From contig CAUJLY010000003.1 of assembly GCA_963281155.1 (NCBI GenBank), forward strand, positions 6,138,001 through 6,202,000: 64,000 nucleotides of DNA, given 5' to 3'. This document shows, one piece after another, positions 12,489-23,203 of this stretch. Position numbers and translations under genes: made by a program. How positions within the stretch are numbered: position 1 is the stretch's first letter; the number at the start of each line of letters is the position of its first letter. This stretch comes from Rhabditophanes sp. KR3021 (lineage: Eukaryota; Nematoda; Chromadorea; Rhabditida; Alloionematidae). Under the pieces are notes generated by a model, which did not search any database, was not told the DNA's origin, and worked only from the letters and a program-made list of their open reading frames with translations.

Positions 12489-13276
12489 ATGTCAACTAAA
12501 TTTGTATCGGAAAAAGATGGTAGTGAAAGTGTAGTTACAGGTAATTATTTGTTTTTCGATTTTAATTAACTTAATAATAATTGGTAGAACCCGTTGATAA
12601 TAGGCCACTTTATGAAAGATTACGTGAAATTAGAGAGAAAGCTCAGGCTGAGAAGGAAGAGGCTAACAAATTGGGTAAGTCACAGTCAATGATGGTTTAA
12701 TATTTTTAAAGTAAACAACATTTGCAGCGTGACTAATGAGGATTCCGAGTTCTTGGATGAATTGAATGAAAAGCAAAAGCTTGAAGACATGCAAAAGAAA
12801 AAGGACGAGAAGGATTTATTGAAAAAGATGAAACTTTATGAGGCTACGAGTGAAAGTACTTCTGTAATGATTACATTGAAAAGTGATGACGAGGAAGAAA
12901 AACCCAAAGAAAAAGTTGTTGTCAAAAAGGTGTCTAAACAAGCTGCTCTTCTAAGATCTGTTATCAAAAGAAAAGCCGCCCCATCCAATGAAACTTCTCC
13001 TAAGAAAGGTTGTCCAGAAGGCAATCCATCAAGTGAGAAACAAACTTAAACTTATTCTCTTTTCAATTTCAATATTAATTTTCTCCAATGGCTTAAATAA
13101 ATGTTTTTTAACTTTTAGATCTGCCAGACATTCCTAACCGCCAAAAAATTACAATTTCCGGGCGCCAAATAATCGGCTATTACAAAAGTTCGAAACAACC
13201 AGATTCCTCTGATTCATCCAGTTCAAATTCCAGTTCTAGTGAGGAAGATGCCCCAACTGATGATGAGGATATTTAA
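12489..13276 (+). CDS. PSME3IP1: PSME3-interacting protein (FAM192A/NIP30)
   Basis: Small acidic nuclear protein; the human homologue binds the PA28-gamma proteasome activator and modulates its partners. Exons 12489-12540, 12588-12674, 12712-13032 and 13119-13276; all phases agree. Evidence: the N-terminal FVSE motif, the conserved block RPLYERLREIREKAQ, the TNEDSEFLDEL segment aligned with human DETNFLDEV, a charged coiled-coil (KQKLEDMQKKKDEKDLLKK), and a serine-rich acidic tail (PDSSDSSSSNSSSSEED). The acceptor at 12711 was chosen over the TTTGCAG at 12727 because the latter would bring a stop into frame, while 12712 keeps the family spacing. RNMT follows 180 bp downstream on the same strand with no AATAAA between. 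Confidence 0.85.
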
Positions 13277-13456
13277 ATTTTTTATTTTTTATTTATATTG
13301 CTTATTTAAATTCGATAGTTTATCCTTAACGGAACATTGTTTCTAAAGATTTATAAATAGCATCTTCAGCCTTTTAAACGCATTTAATGTTTGGTTTGAT
13401 TCCATTTAATTCTTCCTTATCTATTACTTGTACTTTATTAATTTATTTTTTACAGA
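13277..13456 (+). other. Short intercistronic gap with strong acceptor-like site
   Basis: No AATAAA or ATTAAA is visible in this gap. It ends in a pyrimidine-rich run and TTTTTTACAG one base before the RNMT ATG. This fits either a 5'UTR intron or a trans-splice acceptor in a two-gene operon. Confidence 0.5.
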
Positions 13457-14533
13457 ATGACCGAACAGAATAGTGTAAGTGTATCAAAACACTATAATAG
13501 TGTGAAGGAAGTCGGAATCGACATAAGAAAGGAGAGTGTCATTTATCATCTCCGAAATTTCAACAATTTCATCAAGAGCAGTGTGATACAAGAGTTCGTC
13601 AGTAAGCTAAAAGAAGAATCCTTCGAAGGCAAGTTTCTTGACTTATGTTGCGGCAAAGGAGGCGACCTCAAAAAATGGAAAATGGCTGGAGCCAAAAGTG
13701 TCGTCATGACAGACATAGCTGAGGTTAGTCTGACTCAATGTGTACAGAGGTACCAAGAAACTGAAGGAAAAAATAGGAATCCACGGTATCCTACCTTTGA
13801 AATTAGTGTTATTCATGCTGACTCGAGTTTGGTTAGATTAAATGATTTTATTCCTGAAGAAAAGAAGCCTTTTGATTTGGCTAGTTGCCAATTCGCCCTT
13901 CATTATGCCTTTGAGACGGAGGCTAAAGCAAGACAAATGATCCAGAATGCGACGGAAAATTTGAAGGAAGGGGGGTATTTTGTTGGAACTATTCCAAATG
14001 CTAATTTGATTTTGTCGCTGCTCAGAAAGGAGAAGAAGTTGTTCTTTGAGAACAAAGTTTGCAAAGTTACTTATCTTGGGGAAGAAACCAACATGAAATC
14101 AGAGGAAGAGAACCTTAAGGATTTGATGGAAACCAATATTCCTTTATTTGGTAGCAAGATCGACTGGCGATTAGATGATGTTGTTAACTGTCCTGAATAT
14201 CTCGTTCATATTCCGTTGTTGACTAAGTTGATGGAAGAATGTGGGATGGAGTTGGTCTATTGCAAGAGGTTCGATGATGCTTTAACCTATTATAGTGAAG
14301 TTTCTGGAGAAAGTAAACATTTAATGGAAAGAATCAAGGTTTGGGAAAAATATCCTTGCCGTTCACATGAAAAGCAACTGCATGATGATGAAGAATACGA
14401 AGGTGCCAAGGCTGAGTATGACAAAGCTGATAACAGAAGATTCTTTGGAACTATGGGGAAATGTGAGTGGGAAATTGTTTCGATGTACATGGTCTTTGCC
14501 TATCGTAAGAAAGCTGGGAAAACAGAGAATTAA
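13457..14533 (+). CDS. RNMT: mRNA cap guanine-N7 methyltransferase
   Basis: Methylates the guanosine cap of nuclear pre-mRNA using S-adenosylmethionine. Single exon of 358 residues. The N-terminal KHYN element (residues 11-14) precedes the SAM motif FLDLCCGKGGDLKKWK at about 60-75. The ASCQFALHYAFET block (cap/SAM pocket) and the LTKLMEECGMELVYCKRFDD segment are typical of the family. It starts near the catalytic domain and lacks the long regulatory N-terminus of vertebrate RNMT. A C-terminal acidic insert (HDDEEYEGAKAEYDKAD) precedes the end. Consensus AATAAA at 14571. Confidence 0.96.
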   Translation: MTEQNSVSVSKHYNSVKEVGIDIRKESVIYHLRNFNNFIKSSVIQEFVSKLKEESFEGKFLDLCCGKGGDLKKWKMAGAKSVVMTDIAEVSLTQCVQRYQETEGKNRNPRYPTFEISVIHADSSLVRLNDFIPEEKKPFDLASCQFALHYAFETEAKARQMIQNATENLKEGGYFVGTIPNANLILSLLRKEKKLFFENKVCKVTYLGEETNMKSEEENLKDLMETNIPLFGSKIDWRLDDVVNCPEYLVHIPLLTKLMEECGMELVYCKRFDDALTYYSEVSGESKHLMERIKVWEKYPCRSHEKQLHDDEEYEGAKAEYDKADNRRFFGTMGKCEWEIVSMYMVFAYRKKAGKTEN

Positions 14534-14570
14534 TTATCCAATGTCTGTGTTTTAATTTATATGTCTTTTT

Positions 14571-14576
14571 AATAAA
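14571..14576 (+). terminator. RNMT polyadenylation signal
   Basis: AATAAA 38 nt after the RNMT stop codon. It is the first such signal after the PSME3IP1 start region and would serve both genes if they are co-transcribed. Confidence 0.6.
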
Positions 14577-17434
14577 ACTTTTTTTTGATTAAACTTGTAA
14601 TTAATCGTAAATTATTTGTTCAGTATTTTTGATTGTTTATGCTTAAAAAGACGATGGCGGATTGCATGTTAATGACGCAAGTTGCTCATTTTTGGTACTT
14701 ATTTATTGTAAAAGAAATGAAAAAAGAAAATGTTCATCTGCTAGTATTAAGAACCCTCATTTACATAAAATGGTAACAATCAAGTTCGCTAAAAATACAT
14801 TTTTTATTCATGTAGCAATTATAGTTGGCAAAATTGCTGCCAATCTTCCAATTGAAAAGTACAATAAATGATTTAATTTTTAATTAACTTTGTCTTTATT
14901 TTTTAACTAGTCGAATACATTGTTTTTACTTGTGTGGTCTCTTTCTTAAACTTTTTTTATTTCCTTATAGTTAAACCTGAAATTCCGTAAATTAGTATCT
15001 TAGTCTAAAAGTTTTTTTGCAAAAAATTTAAATGCCTCCCCTGCCCAGCAGAAAGGAGGTATCAAAGATCTGTTTGGTGATTTAGGTATAAAAACACCGT
15101 GGCTTTCAAACTGCTGCAACTGAATTTTCATAAAATTTATATTGCTCCAGGGCATAGGGATAAATGGTCAAAAACCTTGACTTTTCTCAGTCTTACTCCA
15201 GGAATGAGTCTTAAACAGCTTCTTTAAAAAAACTGAGTCTAATGACATATTCATAAAATCAAGTGGTTCGCTAGGATGACTAATAAAGGAAGACCACAAA
15301 TGGTAAAAAAATATTTTTTTTATTATGTTTATAAGTGTCAAAATAGGTTTAGATTAATCAACGTTCTTATGTAGAAAGTTAAAATTTCATTTAGTTAAGG
15401 GTAAGCCACTTGCAAGGCAATGATAAAAAAAGAAGTTTCAAAAAGGTATATTCTGAATATTCCAAACAGCAACATAAGAATGCAAATGTTTCAAAAAATC
15501 CGAATAAAAATGTGTCATTGATGTTCCTTCTTTTTAAATAAGACGATTATTGCATAAGTAAATTAATTTAATAAAAAATTATAAAAATCTTCGGAACAAT
15601 CTCAATAAATCTAAGTTCAAATCAATTATTCACTCAAATCTACCTCCTACACTTGTCCTTATCAAATGAATTATTTATTGCTTTCAACTTCAATTAAACT
15701 TCCCAATTTATTGCTTTCACCATTTCCATTTTGTTTCTTAACAAAAAAGAGTCAAATTATTTGCAAAGAAGATATGTATATTTTGAGGATTTGTGTAAAT
15801 GTCGTAAAAGCTGTGGTGGTAATTAGTTAATTGGTCAGTTAAAATTCATCTTTATTATTTTATTTTTAACATATTATAGCTTGTTTATCATTGTTTGTGG
15901 TTGAAAAGTATATGATAATTCTTTTTAAGACAGGAAGATGTTAAACTGAACTGTTAGCAATTGTGTTATTAAACTAAACCGTCAACTGTTTTTCCTTCAA
16001 AATGAAGAAGAATTAAAAGTTAGAGATGAGGTAGAAATAAATCACATAATTGATGACAAACAATTATATACAATTTTGTGTAATAATCCCTTTTACCGAA
16101 AAATTCTTTATCCAAAAAATTAAAGGGAATGGCAAGAGAGTAGAAGTCTTTGATTGGCGGCAATTAAGTGATGTAGTTGCAACATAAAATCGCGTATAAC
16201 ATATCTTCCCTTTTAAAAAAATCACCAACCGCGACCATCTTATTTGATTAATCTCATCTATAAAATAACATTCTTTCGAGATTTACTCCATTTGTTATAT
16301 TCAAGTTGCGCCAACTTTGCTAATCAAAAGATTAATCAGAACATTCTTACTCATTACATTGGAACATTTTTTCACTCAATTAAAGACAAACTCTTGTGTT
16401 CAGAGAATTGTCGTTTATAAAAATGTAAATTAAGTATAATAGGTGTAGTATACTTTACATTACTTATAAATATACAACTTATGTAATCCCTTACTGATCT
16501 GGCCAAATCAGTCCCCATTGTTCAGAGGATCTAGTTTCAACAAATGAGCAACAGTGATATTTATGCACTTTATACACACCTTAACTCAACTCATTCTTCT
16601 TTCACATAAATTCAATTCCCATTAATAAGCTTATTAATAAATTGTTTATAAATACTTATTAAAGTGCCGTCATATGTAACACTTCATCATCTTAAAGCCA
16701 CCCTATCAATTTACCACCTCTGGACACATTCTACTATACATATAATTCACATTTGATAACAAACATATCAAAGGCCTTTCCCATTCTTCATATTTTAATG
16801 AGCTTTTGACAACAGACAACAATAATGCATACTCCATTTAACTTCACTTTTTTATTAGTAACTTCAATTAAACTTTTATTGACATGCTAATATCTTATTA
16901 TCTGTATATTTAGTACATTTATATATTTTATGAGTATTTTATTGCCTTTATACATATCCACCTTTGAGACCTGCCAAAAAGACCATCAATGTTACATGTT
17001 TTTTTGTTGATCGTCAAAAAAGAAGAAAATGCCGCCACCCTCAACTATATACTTTCTAGCCTCCTACTTCTTATCATCTACCCCAATTATTCATTATTCC
17101 TTTGACTTTTCGGAACTTGACATCATCCCAATCATATCACTGCACAATGATAAGAGGAGGGTAGTCTGTTTTTGATTATGCCTAATAAAACAGTTTCAGG
17201 TCATAACAAAGATCCATTCCTTTTTACAATCCCTACAAAAGAGTAAAAGCCTATACGTTCTCAAAGACCAAGTCTGTTACACTTCATCTGCCCCCTAATG
17301 TTTTAGCAGCTTCTGTTGCTTATTAAACTAAATCGTGTTCACCCACAAAACATTCCCCTTTTACATCATTAATTACAATACTCAAATCTATCTATATCTC
17401 TAGTTAAAGTTTGACCAAATTATTATAGACAAAG
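14577..17434. other. 2.9-kb intergenic region, nothing recognised
   Basis: AT-rich sequence without a convincing gene. A slightly GC-richer patch near 15035-15110 can be read as PAQQKGGIKDLFGDLG, but no start, splice site or homology supports it. The stretch before 17435 presumably holds the promoter of the EGF-domain gene. No tRNA or repeat array seen. Confidence 0.45.
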
Positions 17435-18511
17435 ATGTTACTTTTATATGCTTTGGCAGCCTTCACCTTACTAGTTAGTAATGTTCAAGGAAACAAAGAT
17501 GAAAAGTTGGCTTTTCTGAATCCACAGTCAGCTTGCAGGGTCATTTGTCAGAATGCTGGCGTTTGTGCTTATAAGATCGGAAAACCTAGGCAACATAAGT
17601 GTATTTGTATGGCTGGCCAATTTGAGGGTGATTTTTGCGAGATTATAGGTGAGTAAAGTAGCTTAATTTATTTTTATTTTTTATTTAGTCAACTCGGCCC
17701 AAACTACTACAATTCCTCCAACAACCACAACTCTTGCCCGTCATGATAATTCAGTCACTGCTTCAATTGATCATAGGCCAGTCGTTGAGAGTGTTCAGCC
17801 ATTCTCGACACAGGAAGTTTTTACTTCTACCGAAGGTAGTGATGAAGGAGGTGGTGTCAATTGGAATGGATCCGAGGAAAAAGAAGAAGTTGTTGATGGA
17901 AAGGAAATTGTTGATGAAATTGAACAGACCAGTAAGTTTACTTACAAATATTCTAAACAAATTATAATTTTAGGTTCAAAAGAAGGTCCCCTTGATTTTC
18001 AAAACAATGTTGGTACAGAATCTACTGAACATAGTCAGATGAATGAAATTGGGGATGAGGAAAGAATTGACTCTTCTGAGCAAAAGAAAGTCCTCGATAA
18101 TGATTTGTCTGAAGAAGAAAACAAAGTTCCCGACAATGACTCATCAGAAGAAGAAGTAATCCAAGCTGCAGAGATAGATAAAGTCGAGGAGCCTTCTTCA
18201 GTCAGAGAATTATCCACAGCTGAATATGATGAATTGACAACAACTACCAGAACTTATCCAATTCATATCATTCCAAAAGGTAATTTCTTTATCCATACTT
18301 TTACTATAACCCAATTCCAGAAGTCATGACTACAACAGCCGGAGCCATCTCATACTACCTCCAAGCAGACGACACCTCCCGTTCCCTCGACGACGAAGGT
18401 TGGATGATGGTCAAAAAGCGAAATTCCGCAATTTGGATAGGTAACAGTTGTGGCCAAACCATCTACTCCACACTACTACTCCTCCTCGCCACATTCCTTC
18501 AATTTTTATAA
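17435..18511 (+). CDS. Secreted EGF-domain protein, probably GPI-anchored
   Basis: Unrecognised family. Exons 17435-17648, 17689-17931, 17974-18279 and 18321-18511, all joined in phase 1, about 317 residues. Signal peptide (MLLLYALAAFTLLVSNVQG), then a single EGF-like domain with six cysteines (CRVICQNAGVCAYKIG, then CICMAGQFEGDFC), a long Thr/Ser/Glu-rich stalk with acidic repeats (LDNDLSEEENK, PDNDSSEEE), and a hydrophobic C-terminus (TLLLLLATFLQFL) after a small-residue region, typical of a GPI signal. It might be a cell-surface growth-factor-like or adhesion molecule; there is no CFC or transmembrane-tail feature to place it. AATAAA at 18744. Confidence 0.8.
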
Positions 18512-18992
18512 GTGCGCGACCAGACAATCCTTTCTTTCCAGTTTGTTTCGGTACTTTATTTGATCTCATCAAAAAATAGCCCACCAGATCCTATTTATTT
18601 ATAAAGAGATTAAGAAAGGAGAAGGGAGAGAGTTGCAATGTTATGATGATAAATGATATAAGTTGATGGTTTCTTTTTTTATAATTAATTTATGTATAAT
18701 TCGTTTGCCCTTTTTGTAATTGTATAAAAGTTGGCTTTTAACAAATAAAAAATGCTTTTAATGATCGGTTGGATTTAACTAAAAACTGCTTAGTTTATTT
18801 GTTGGCTTCATTCAATGAAGGGAGTATGGTCCAATGATTATCTTACAAAGATAGATTGAAAACAAATTCGAATATTTGAACTAAATTTGATGACAAGATG
18901 TCAATCAATCTTTAATTGAACTTAATTATCGTTATAAAATGCCATAAAATAATTAATTAACTCATTTTAATTTGCCTAATTTCAGCTACAAA
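18512..18992. other. Intergenic: 3' UTR of EGF gene and DPH1 upstream region
   Basis: Contains the EGF-gene polyadenylation signal at 18744-18749. AATTTCAG at about 18979-18986, seven bases before the DPH1 ATG, resembles a splice acceptor. Nothing else recognised. Confidence 0.5.
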
Positions 18993-20156
18993 ATGTTGCG
19001 CGCCCGTGAAGAAGTCGCCTCGATCGCGGAAGATCCAATACTACTGAAAGATTGTGAATCACTGCCGTCAAACTACAACTTTGAAATAGCAAAAACGGTC
19101 TGGAAGATCCGTTCATCGGGGAGTAAATGTGTTGCTTTGCAGTTTCCTGAAGGCTTACTGATGTACGCATGTGTTATTTCTGATATATTGGTGAAGAATA
19201 CTGGTTGCGATACTATTATACTCGGAGATGTTACCTATGGGGCTTGTTGCGTAGATGATTATACAGCTAGGGCATTAGGATGTGATTTGTTGGTGCACTA
19301 TGGCCATTCGTGTCTTGTTCCGATTCAAGATACACAAGGAATCCAATTGTTGTATGTTTTTGTCAGTATCGACATCAACTTAACTCACTTCCTTACTATT
19401 CTTAAAGCAAACTTCAAGACAGACCAAAGGTTAGCACTAGTCAGTACGGTCCAATTTATCGCCTCTTTACACGCCGTCAAACAAGAATTAATTGACGCAG
19501 GATACGGAATACAAGTCCCCCAATGCTCACCTCTGAGTCCAGGAGAAATCTTAGGCTGTACATCGCCAAGAATCGAAGGAGCAGACGTTCTTATCTACTT
19601 AGGTGATGGAAGATTCCACTTAGAATCTGCTATGATGCACAATCCTACTCTACCTGCTTATCAATACAATCCTTACAATAGAGTTTTGAGCAGAGAACGG
19701 TTTGAATTTAAGGAGATGATTGGAAATAGAAGCAAGGCTGTAGCAATAGCTGAAAAGGTAGAGATGTTTGGGTTGATTCAAGGAACTTATGGCAGGCAAG
19801 GAAACCTCAAAATTTTCGAAGAATTGGAAGAAAAGCTGAAGGAAAGAGGCAAAAAGTATATGCGGATCCTAATTTCCGAAATCTTTGTCCACAAGCTGGC
19901 GGTCTTCAAGGATATTGAATGTTTCGCCCAAGTTGCTTGCCCTCGACTCTCGATAGACTGGGGTGAATCCTTCAAAGTACCTTTATTGACACCTTATGAA
20001 TTGGCTAGTGCGTTGAAGTACGTGGAGTTCAAGAAAGACTACTACCCGATGGACTTTTATTCTAGTGACTCGCTTGGACCTTGGACTAATAATCATGAGA
20101 AGTTTAGACCGAAGAGGGTTAGAAGAGCCCCTGTGAAGATTGTGGCGACTAATTAA
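18993..20156 (+). CDS. DPH1: Diphthamide biosynthesis protein 1
   Basis: With DPH2 it forms the noncanonical radical-SAM [4Fe-4S] enzyme that moves the 3-amino-3-carboxypropyl group of SAM to a histidine of eEF2, the first step of diphthamide synthesis (cytosol). Single exon, 387 residues from ATG 18993; the open frame runs upstream but has no earlier ATG. The three cluster-binding cysteine regions are present: GDVTYGACCVDDYTARALG, EILGCTSPR and QVACPRLSIDWG. GDGRFHLESAMMHNP and PMDFYSSDSLGPWTNNHE are DPH1 rather than DPH2 signatures. It lacks the variable C-terminal tail of human DPH1. AATAAA at 20202. Confidence 0.97.
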   Translation: MLRAREEVASIAEDPILLKDCESLPSNYNFEIAKTVWKIRSSGSKCVALQFPEGLLMYACVISDILVKNTGCDTIILGDVTYGACCVDDYTARALGCDLLVHYGHSCLVPIQDTQGIQLLYVFVSIDINLTHFLTILKANFKTDQRLALVSTVQFIASLHAVKQELIDAGYGIQVPQCSPLSPGEILGCTSPRIEGADVLIYLGDGRFHLESAMMHNPTLPAYQYNPYNRVLSRERFEFKEMIGNRSKAVAIAEKVEMFGLIQGTYGRQGNLKIFEELEEKLKERGKKYMRILISEIFVHKLAVFKDIECFAQVACPRLSIDWGESFKVPLLTPYELASALKYVEFKKDYYPMDFYSSDSLGPWTNNHEKFRPKRVRRAPVKIVATN

Positions 20157-20265
20157 TGTGTTTGGGCACATATCATAAAGTGTGGACAATATTTCTGTTT
20201 TAATAAATTTAACATACCCGATCGTGTTTAATCTGCTCTAAATAATTTTTATTATCCAAATAACG

Positions 20266-21000
20266 TTAAACAACAAAATCTTGATTAAACAACCCTCTTC
20301 CATCCATCCCAAAAGGATCAATAAAATATTGCGGATTCAACCACAATACAACCATAACATCCATAAAAACAACAAAACTACAAAATGAAACAATATACCT
20401 AACCACACAAAACATAAAATAGCTAAATTCAAAATGAATATCTGATGGGCGGTAAAATGAACAGACTGGTATGAAATAAAGCATGATTATATTGTAAGCT
20501 TCAAAAAAAGAATATAACAATTCTGCAAATGAAATCGAAATCATTACTCCAGTCAAATTAGTTGATTGATATTTTAAGGCTATGAAGTAAGAGGTTCCAC
20601 CAATGGCTGAGACGCATGCGCGTACCGTCCAATAAGCTAAAAACATATTTTAAAGTTATCTTCAAAGGGCACAAAACATACGGCTAAGCCAGTATTCAGC
20701 CAATTCGTCATAAGTTGTAAAAGTTTTAGTAAAAGGTTCAAAAGAAGCTGTATCATTGGAAAAGATTAAATTGCCTGTTATAATGATAAGAGAAAATGCG
20801 ATGATGCCACCTTGGAAGAGATAACAACAGCCTTTCCCTGCTGAGGTAGCATCTATTTTTAAACAGGGAAGTTGGTAGTAGGAATTGTTGGTGAATTTGA
20901 TTAATTTTAGTGAGTTTAATAGGTTACGCCATCTTGAAGATTTGTTTGATGGAGTAGTTGCTTCGATTGATGTTTGATTCTGTGGAATATCAGTGCACAT
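20266..21000 (-). CDS. Four-transmembrane protein of unknown function
   Basis: Exons 21000-20682 and 20636-20266, joined in phase 1 through a 45-nt intron, about 229 residues. Hydrophilic N-terminus (about 60 residues), then a Cys-Cys pair at the first membrane segment (GKGCCYLFQGGIIAFSLIII), a loop, and three more hydrophobic segments (RACVSAIGGTSYFIAL; LLYSFFEAYNIIMLYFIPV; YIVSFCSFVVFMDVMVVL). The layout, with CC before TM1 and a short tail, resembles LAPTM/DUF4728-type four-TM proteins of arthropods, but I cannot confirm this by eye. Converges with DPH1: 3' ends 110 bp apart. Confidence 0.75.
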
Positions 21001-21848
21001 TTATTTATCTATAAAAATATTATCAAATTATATTAAACCCACACGCCAAAAATAATCTTTAAGCAAATGACAAAGAGGGTGTTGGTAATATATTCTATAT
21101 AGACCTGTAGACTCTCCTTCTTATCTTGAAAAAGGGACTAATAACAAGGTGCATATGAGGGCATGCTAAAGGCATTTGCTACTTTGCGCGAATATATGGC
21201 AACATACAAAGTTGCTTTATATTCATAGTCCGAGTTTTTTATATTAAATTTGAAGAGTCATGACAAAGGGGCTATTTTTTATAGTGGATAAGGAAAAGCT
21301 TAATGCCAAAGAATAAAATATATCTATCCCTATTATGACGACTCTGAAGAGACAATTATTTTTAGAATATTAAAAAGTTTAACAGATTTTTTGTTGCAAA
21401 AACATATACTTTCGTTATTATTAATTACTGTTATTTATTGTAATTATCTGTAAAGAAATAAAGCATTGGAATTAGATACATTTGTACAAAACTTACATTT
21501 CCTGCAAATCGAGACAGACAGCATAAACATTTTATGTTAATTATATTTACTAAAGTGTTTAAAGCCGTAATTTCATTAACATTTTATGTTAATTGTATCT
21601 AGGAATATGTTTTAAACTTGTAATTTTATTATCTAGCATTTAAATTGTGCGTAGTTTGAAATTAGTAGAGACCTTGACTTTAAACACATAAAAGTTTCAG
21701 TTTTAATAAAATATTTCGAACCACTCAAAAAATTGTAAAGTAGTTAAATTGTTTATTGAAATACAAAAAATGCCACTTGTCAAAATAAAAATTGAACAAG
21801 AATGATATCATTATATGTATAAAAAGCACACATTAAGCAGAAGGAAAG
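21001..21848. other. Intergenic region, nothing recognised
   Basis: AT-rich spacer between the four-TM gene start and the 3' end of the degenerate AKR gene. Two near-identical short segments (ACATTTTATGTTAATT at about 21525 and 21580) form a local repeat. No gene seen. Confidence 0.4.
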
Positions 21849-22612
21849 TTAAGGCAACCTTGTCATGTAAATACTAGGAGTTCTGTTTCTTGAATAAAAG
21901 GCTCCTCGAATATTTTCTGAAGTGATGACTTTTTCGTCTGGGACTGTATTCCAGTAATGATTGATGCAAGGAATTTTCTGCTGTTGACAAAACTTTTTGC
22001 TTAGATTTAGGGACATGTTACTGTTGTTGATGACGAAGAAAGCCTTCATTTTGACGGTGGCACAGTTCAGGATAATTTCGGCGTTTGTTGATTGCATGTG
22101 CGAGATGGCTATGGATTTGGTATATTTTAGTTCGTAGTACTTTTCCATCGAACGCCAGGTGCCAGCTAGTTTGTAAGGAACGGTGGACTTGTCGTTTTCT
22201 TCCAGGATTAGAATGTCGTTGCGGAGGATGATGAGGTCAACGTATTCTAGGTTGGCTTGCTTCAGGTAGTCAGCTACGAAGATGTCTGGTTCTTCGGACG
22301 ACCAGATTTCTTCGATACTTAACCATAAGACGTAGAAGATGTCTTGGCGAGTTAGGTTGTGTGTGGCGCAGTAATCTGAAACAGCTTTCCCCACGGCTTC
22401 TAAGTTTTTGGCTGAGTTTTCGATGTGGATGCACCGAATGCCTTTATCCATAAACATGTCTACTGCAGCTTTTACGTTTTCCTCTTTAGTCTAAACAAAT
22501 AACTGTGTAATTACATGTTTGATGATGTACTTACATGAAGCGTATTAAAACCACTAATTGGCATCATTACTCCATCGGCTAATTCGACCTTTTCATCTGA
22601 AAAAGATTCCAT
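21849..22612 (-). CDS. AKR-derived protein with all four catalytic residues replaced
   Basis: Exons 22612-22535 and 22490-21849, phase 0, about 239 residues. The first intron falls after codon 26, exactly as in the two intact aldo-keto reductase genes next door, and the first exon keeps the family start (VELADGVMMPISGFNT). Aligned with those neighbours, the Asp-Tyr-Lys-His tetrad is gone: Asp to His and Tyr to Ala (GIRCIHIENSAKNLEAVG), Lys to Trp (RQDIFYVLWLS), His to Arg (YVDLIILRND). It stops before the C-terminal NADPH-binding block (IPKSINPKR in the neighbours). Yet the frame is open throughout and the splice sites are good, so it is either a translated pseudoenzyme or a young pseudogene. 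Confidence 0.75.
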
Positions 22613-23203
22613 TCTCTCCTTGGTGAAATAAATAGATGTTAAGTACCTTTGCGCTTAGGTTGGAAATGAATGAAAAAGTCAGTATAATATAATTGTAATT
22701 AATTCTATTAATAAAAAGAACCGGAAAAATTATGATGAGGTCTAAAGATTAGAGTAAGTAGATTGGGGAAATGAGGAGCAGAATGTCTTTGTGAGATTAT
22801 GGTTGATCTTAGAACACAATTTAAATAATAATAAAGTAAGAGATTGAGAGGATAAAGTTATATCTAGGTGTGTGTGTAGTAAATACATTCTGGACAAGAC
22901 AATTTCTCTTTGGCAAGAGGAGGTCTTTTTTATGTTTCATTTCCTTCCTAATTTCCTGATTTATCATCATTTATGTGTTTGGGACAGTTGTTTCTATTTT
23001 TATCGTCGTCATCTTAAATTATGCTCGCACAAACAAGGTACAGATGGAAGAAGACGATGTTATTTTTTATGTAAAAGTAAAGGAGACAATAGGTGATTAA
23101 AAAGAGTAATTAATAAGATATGACGTCTTTCTATCATTGCTTTTTTAATCAGGATCATTAGTACTATTTTTACTATTTTATTTGATGATAACATATCGGT
23201 TTT

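Noticed and set aside
12721..12730. TTTGCAG as acceptor for PSME3IP1 exon 3
   Set aside because: It would put TGA in frame immediately; the acceptor at 12711 keeps frame and family spacing.
15035..15110. GC-richer patch readable as a short peptide
   Set aside because: No start, splice sites or recognisable family.
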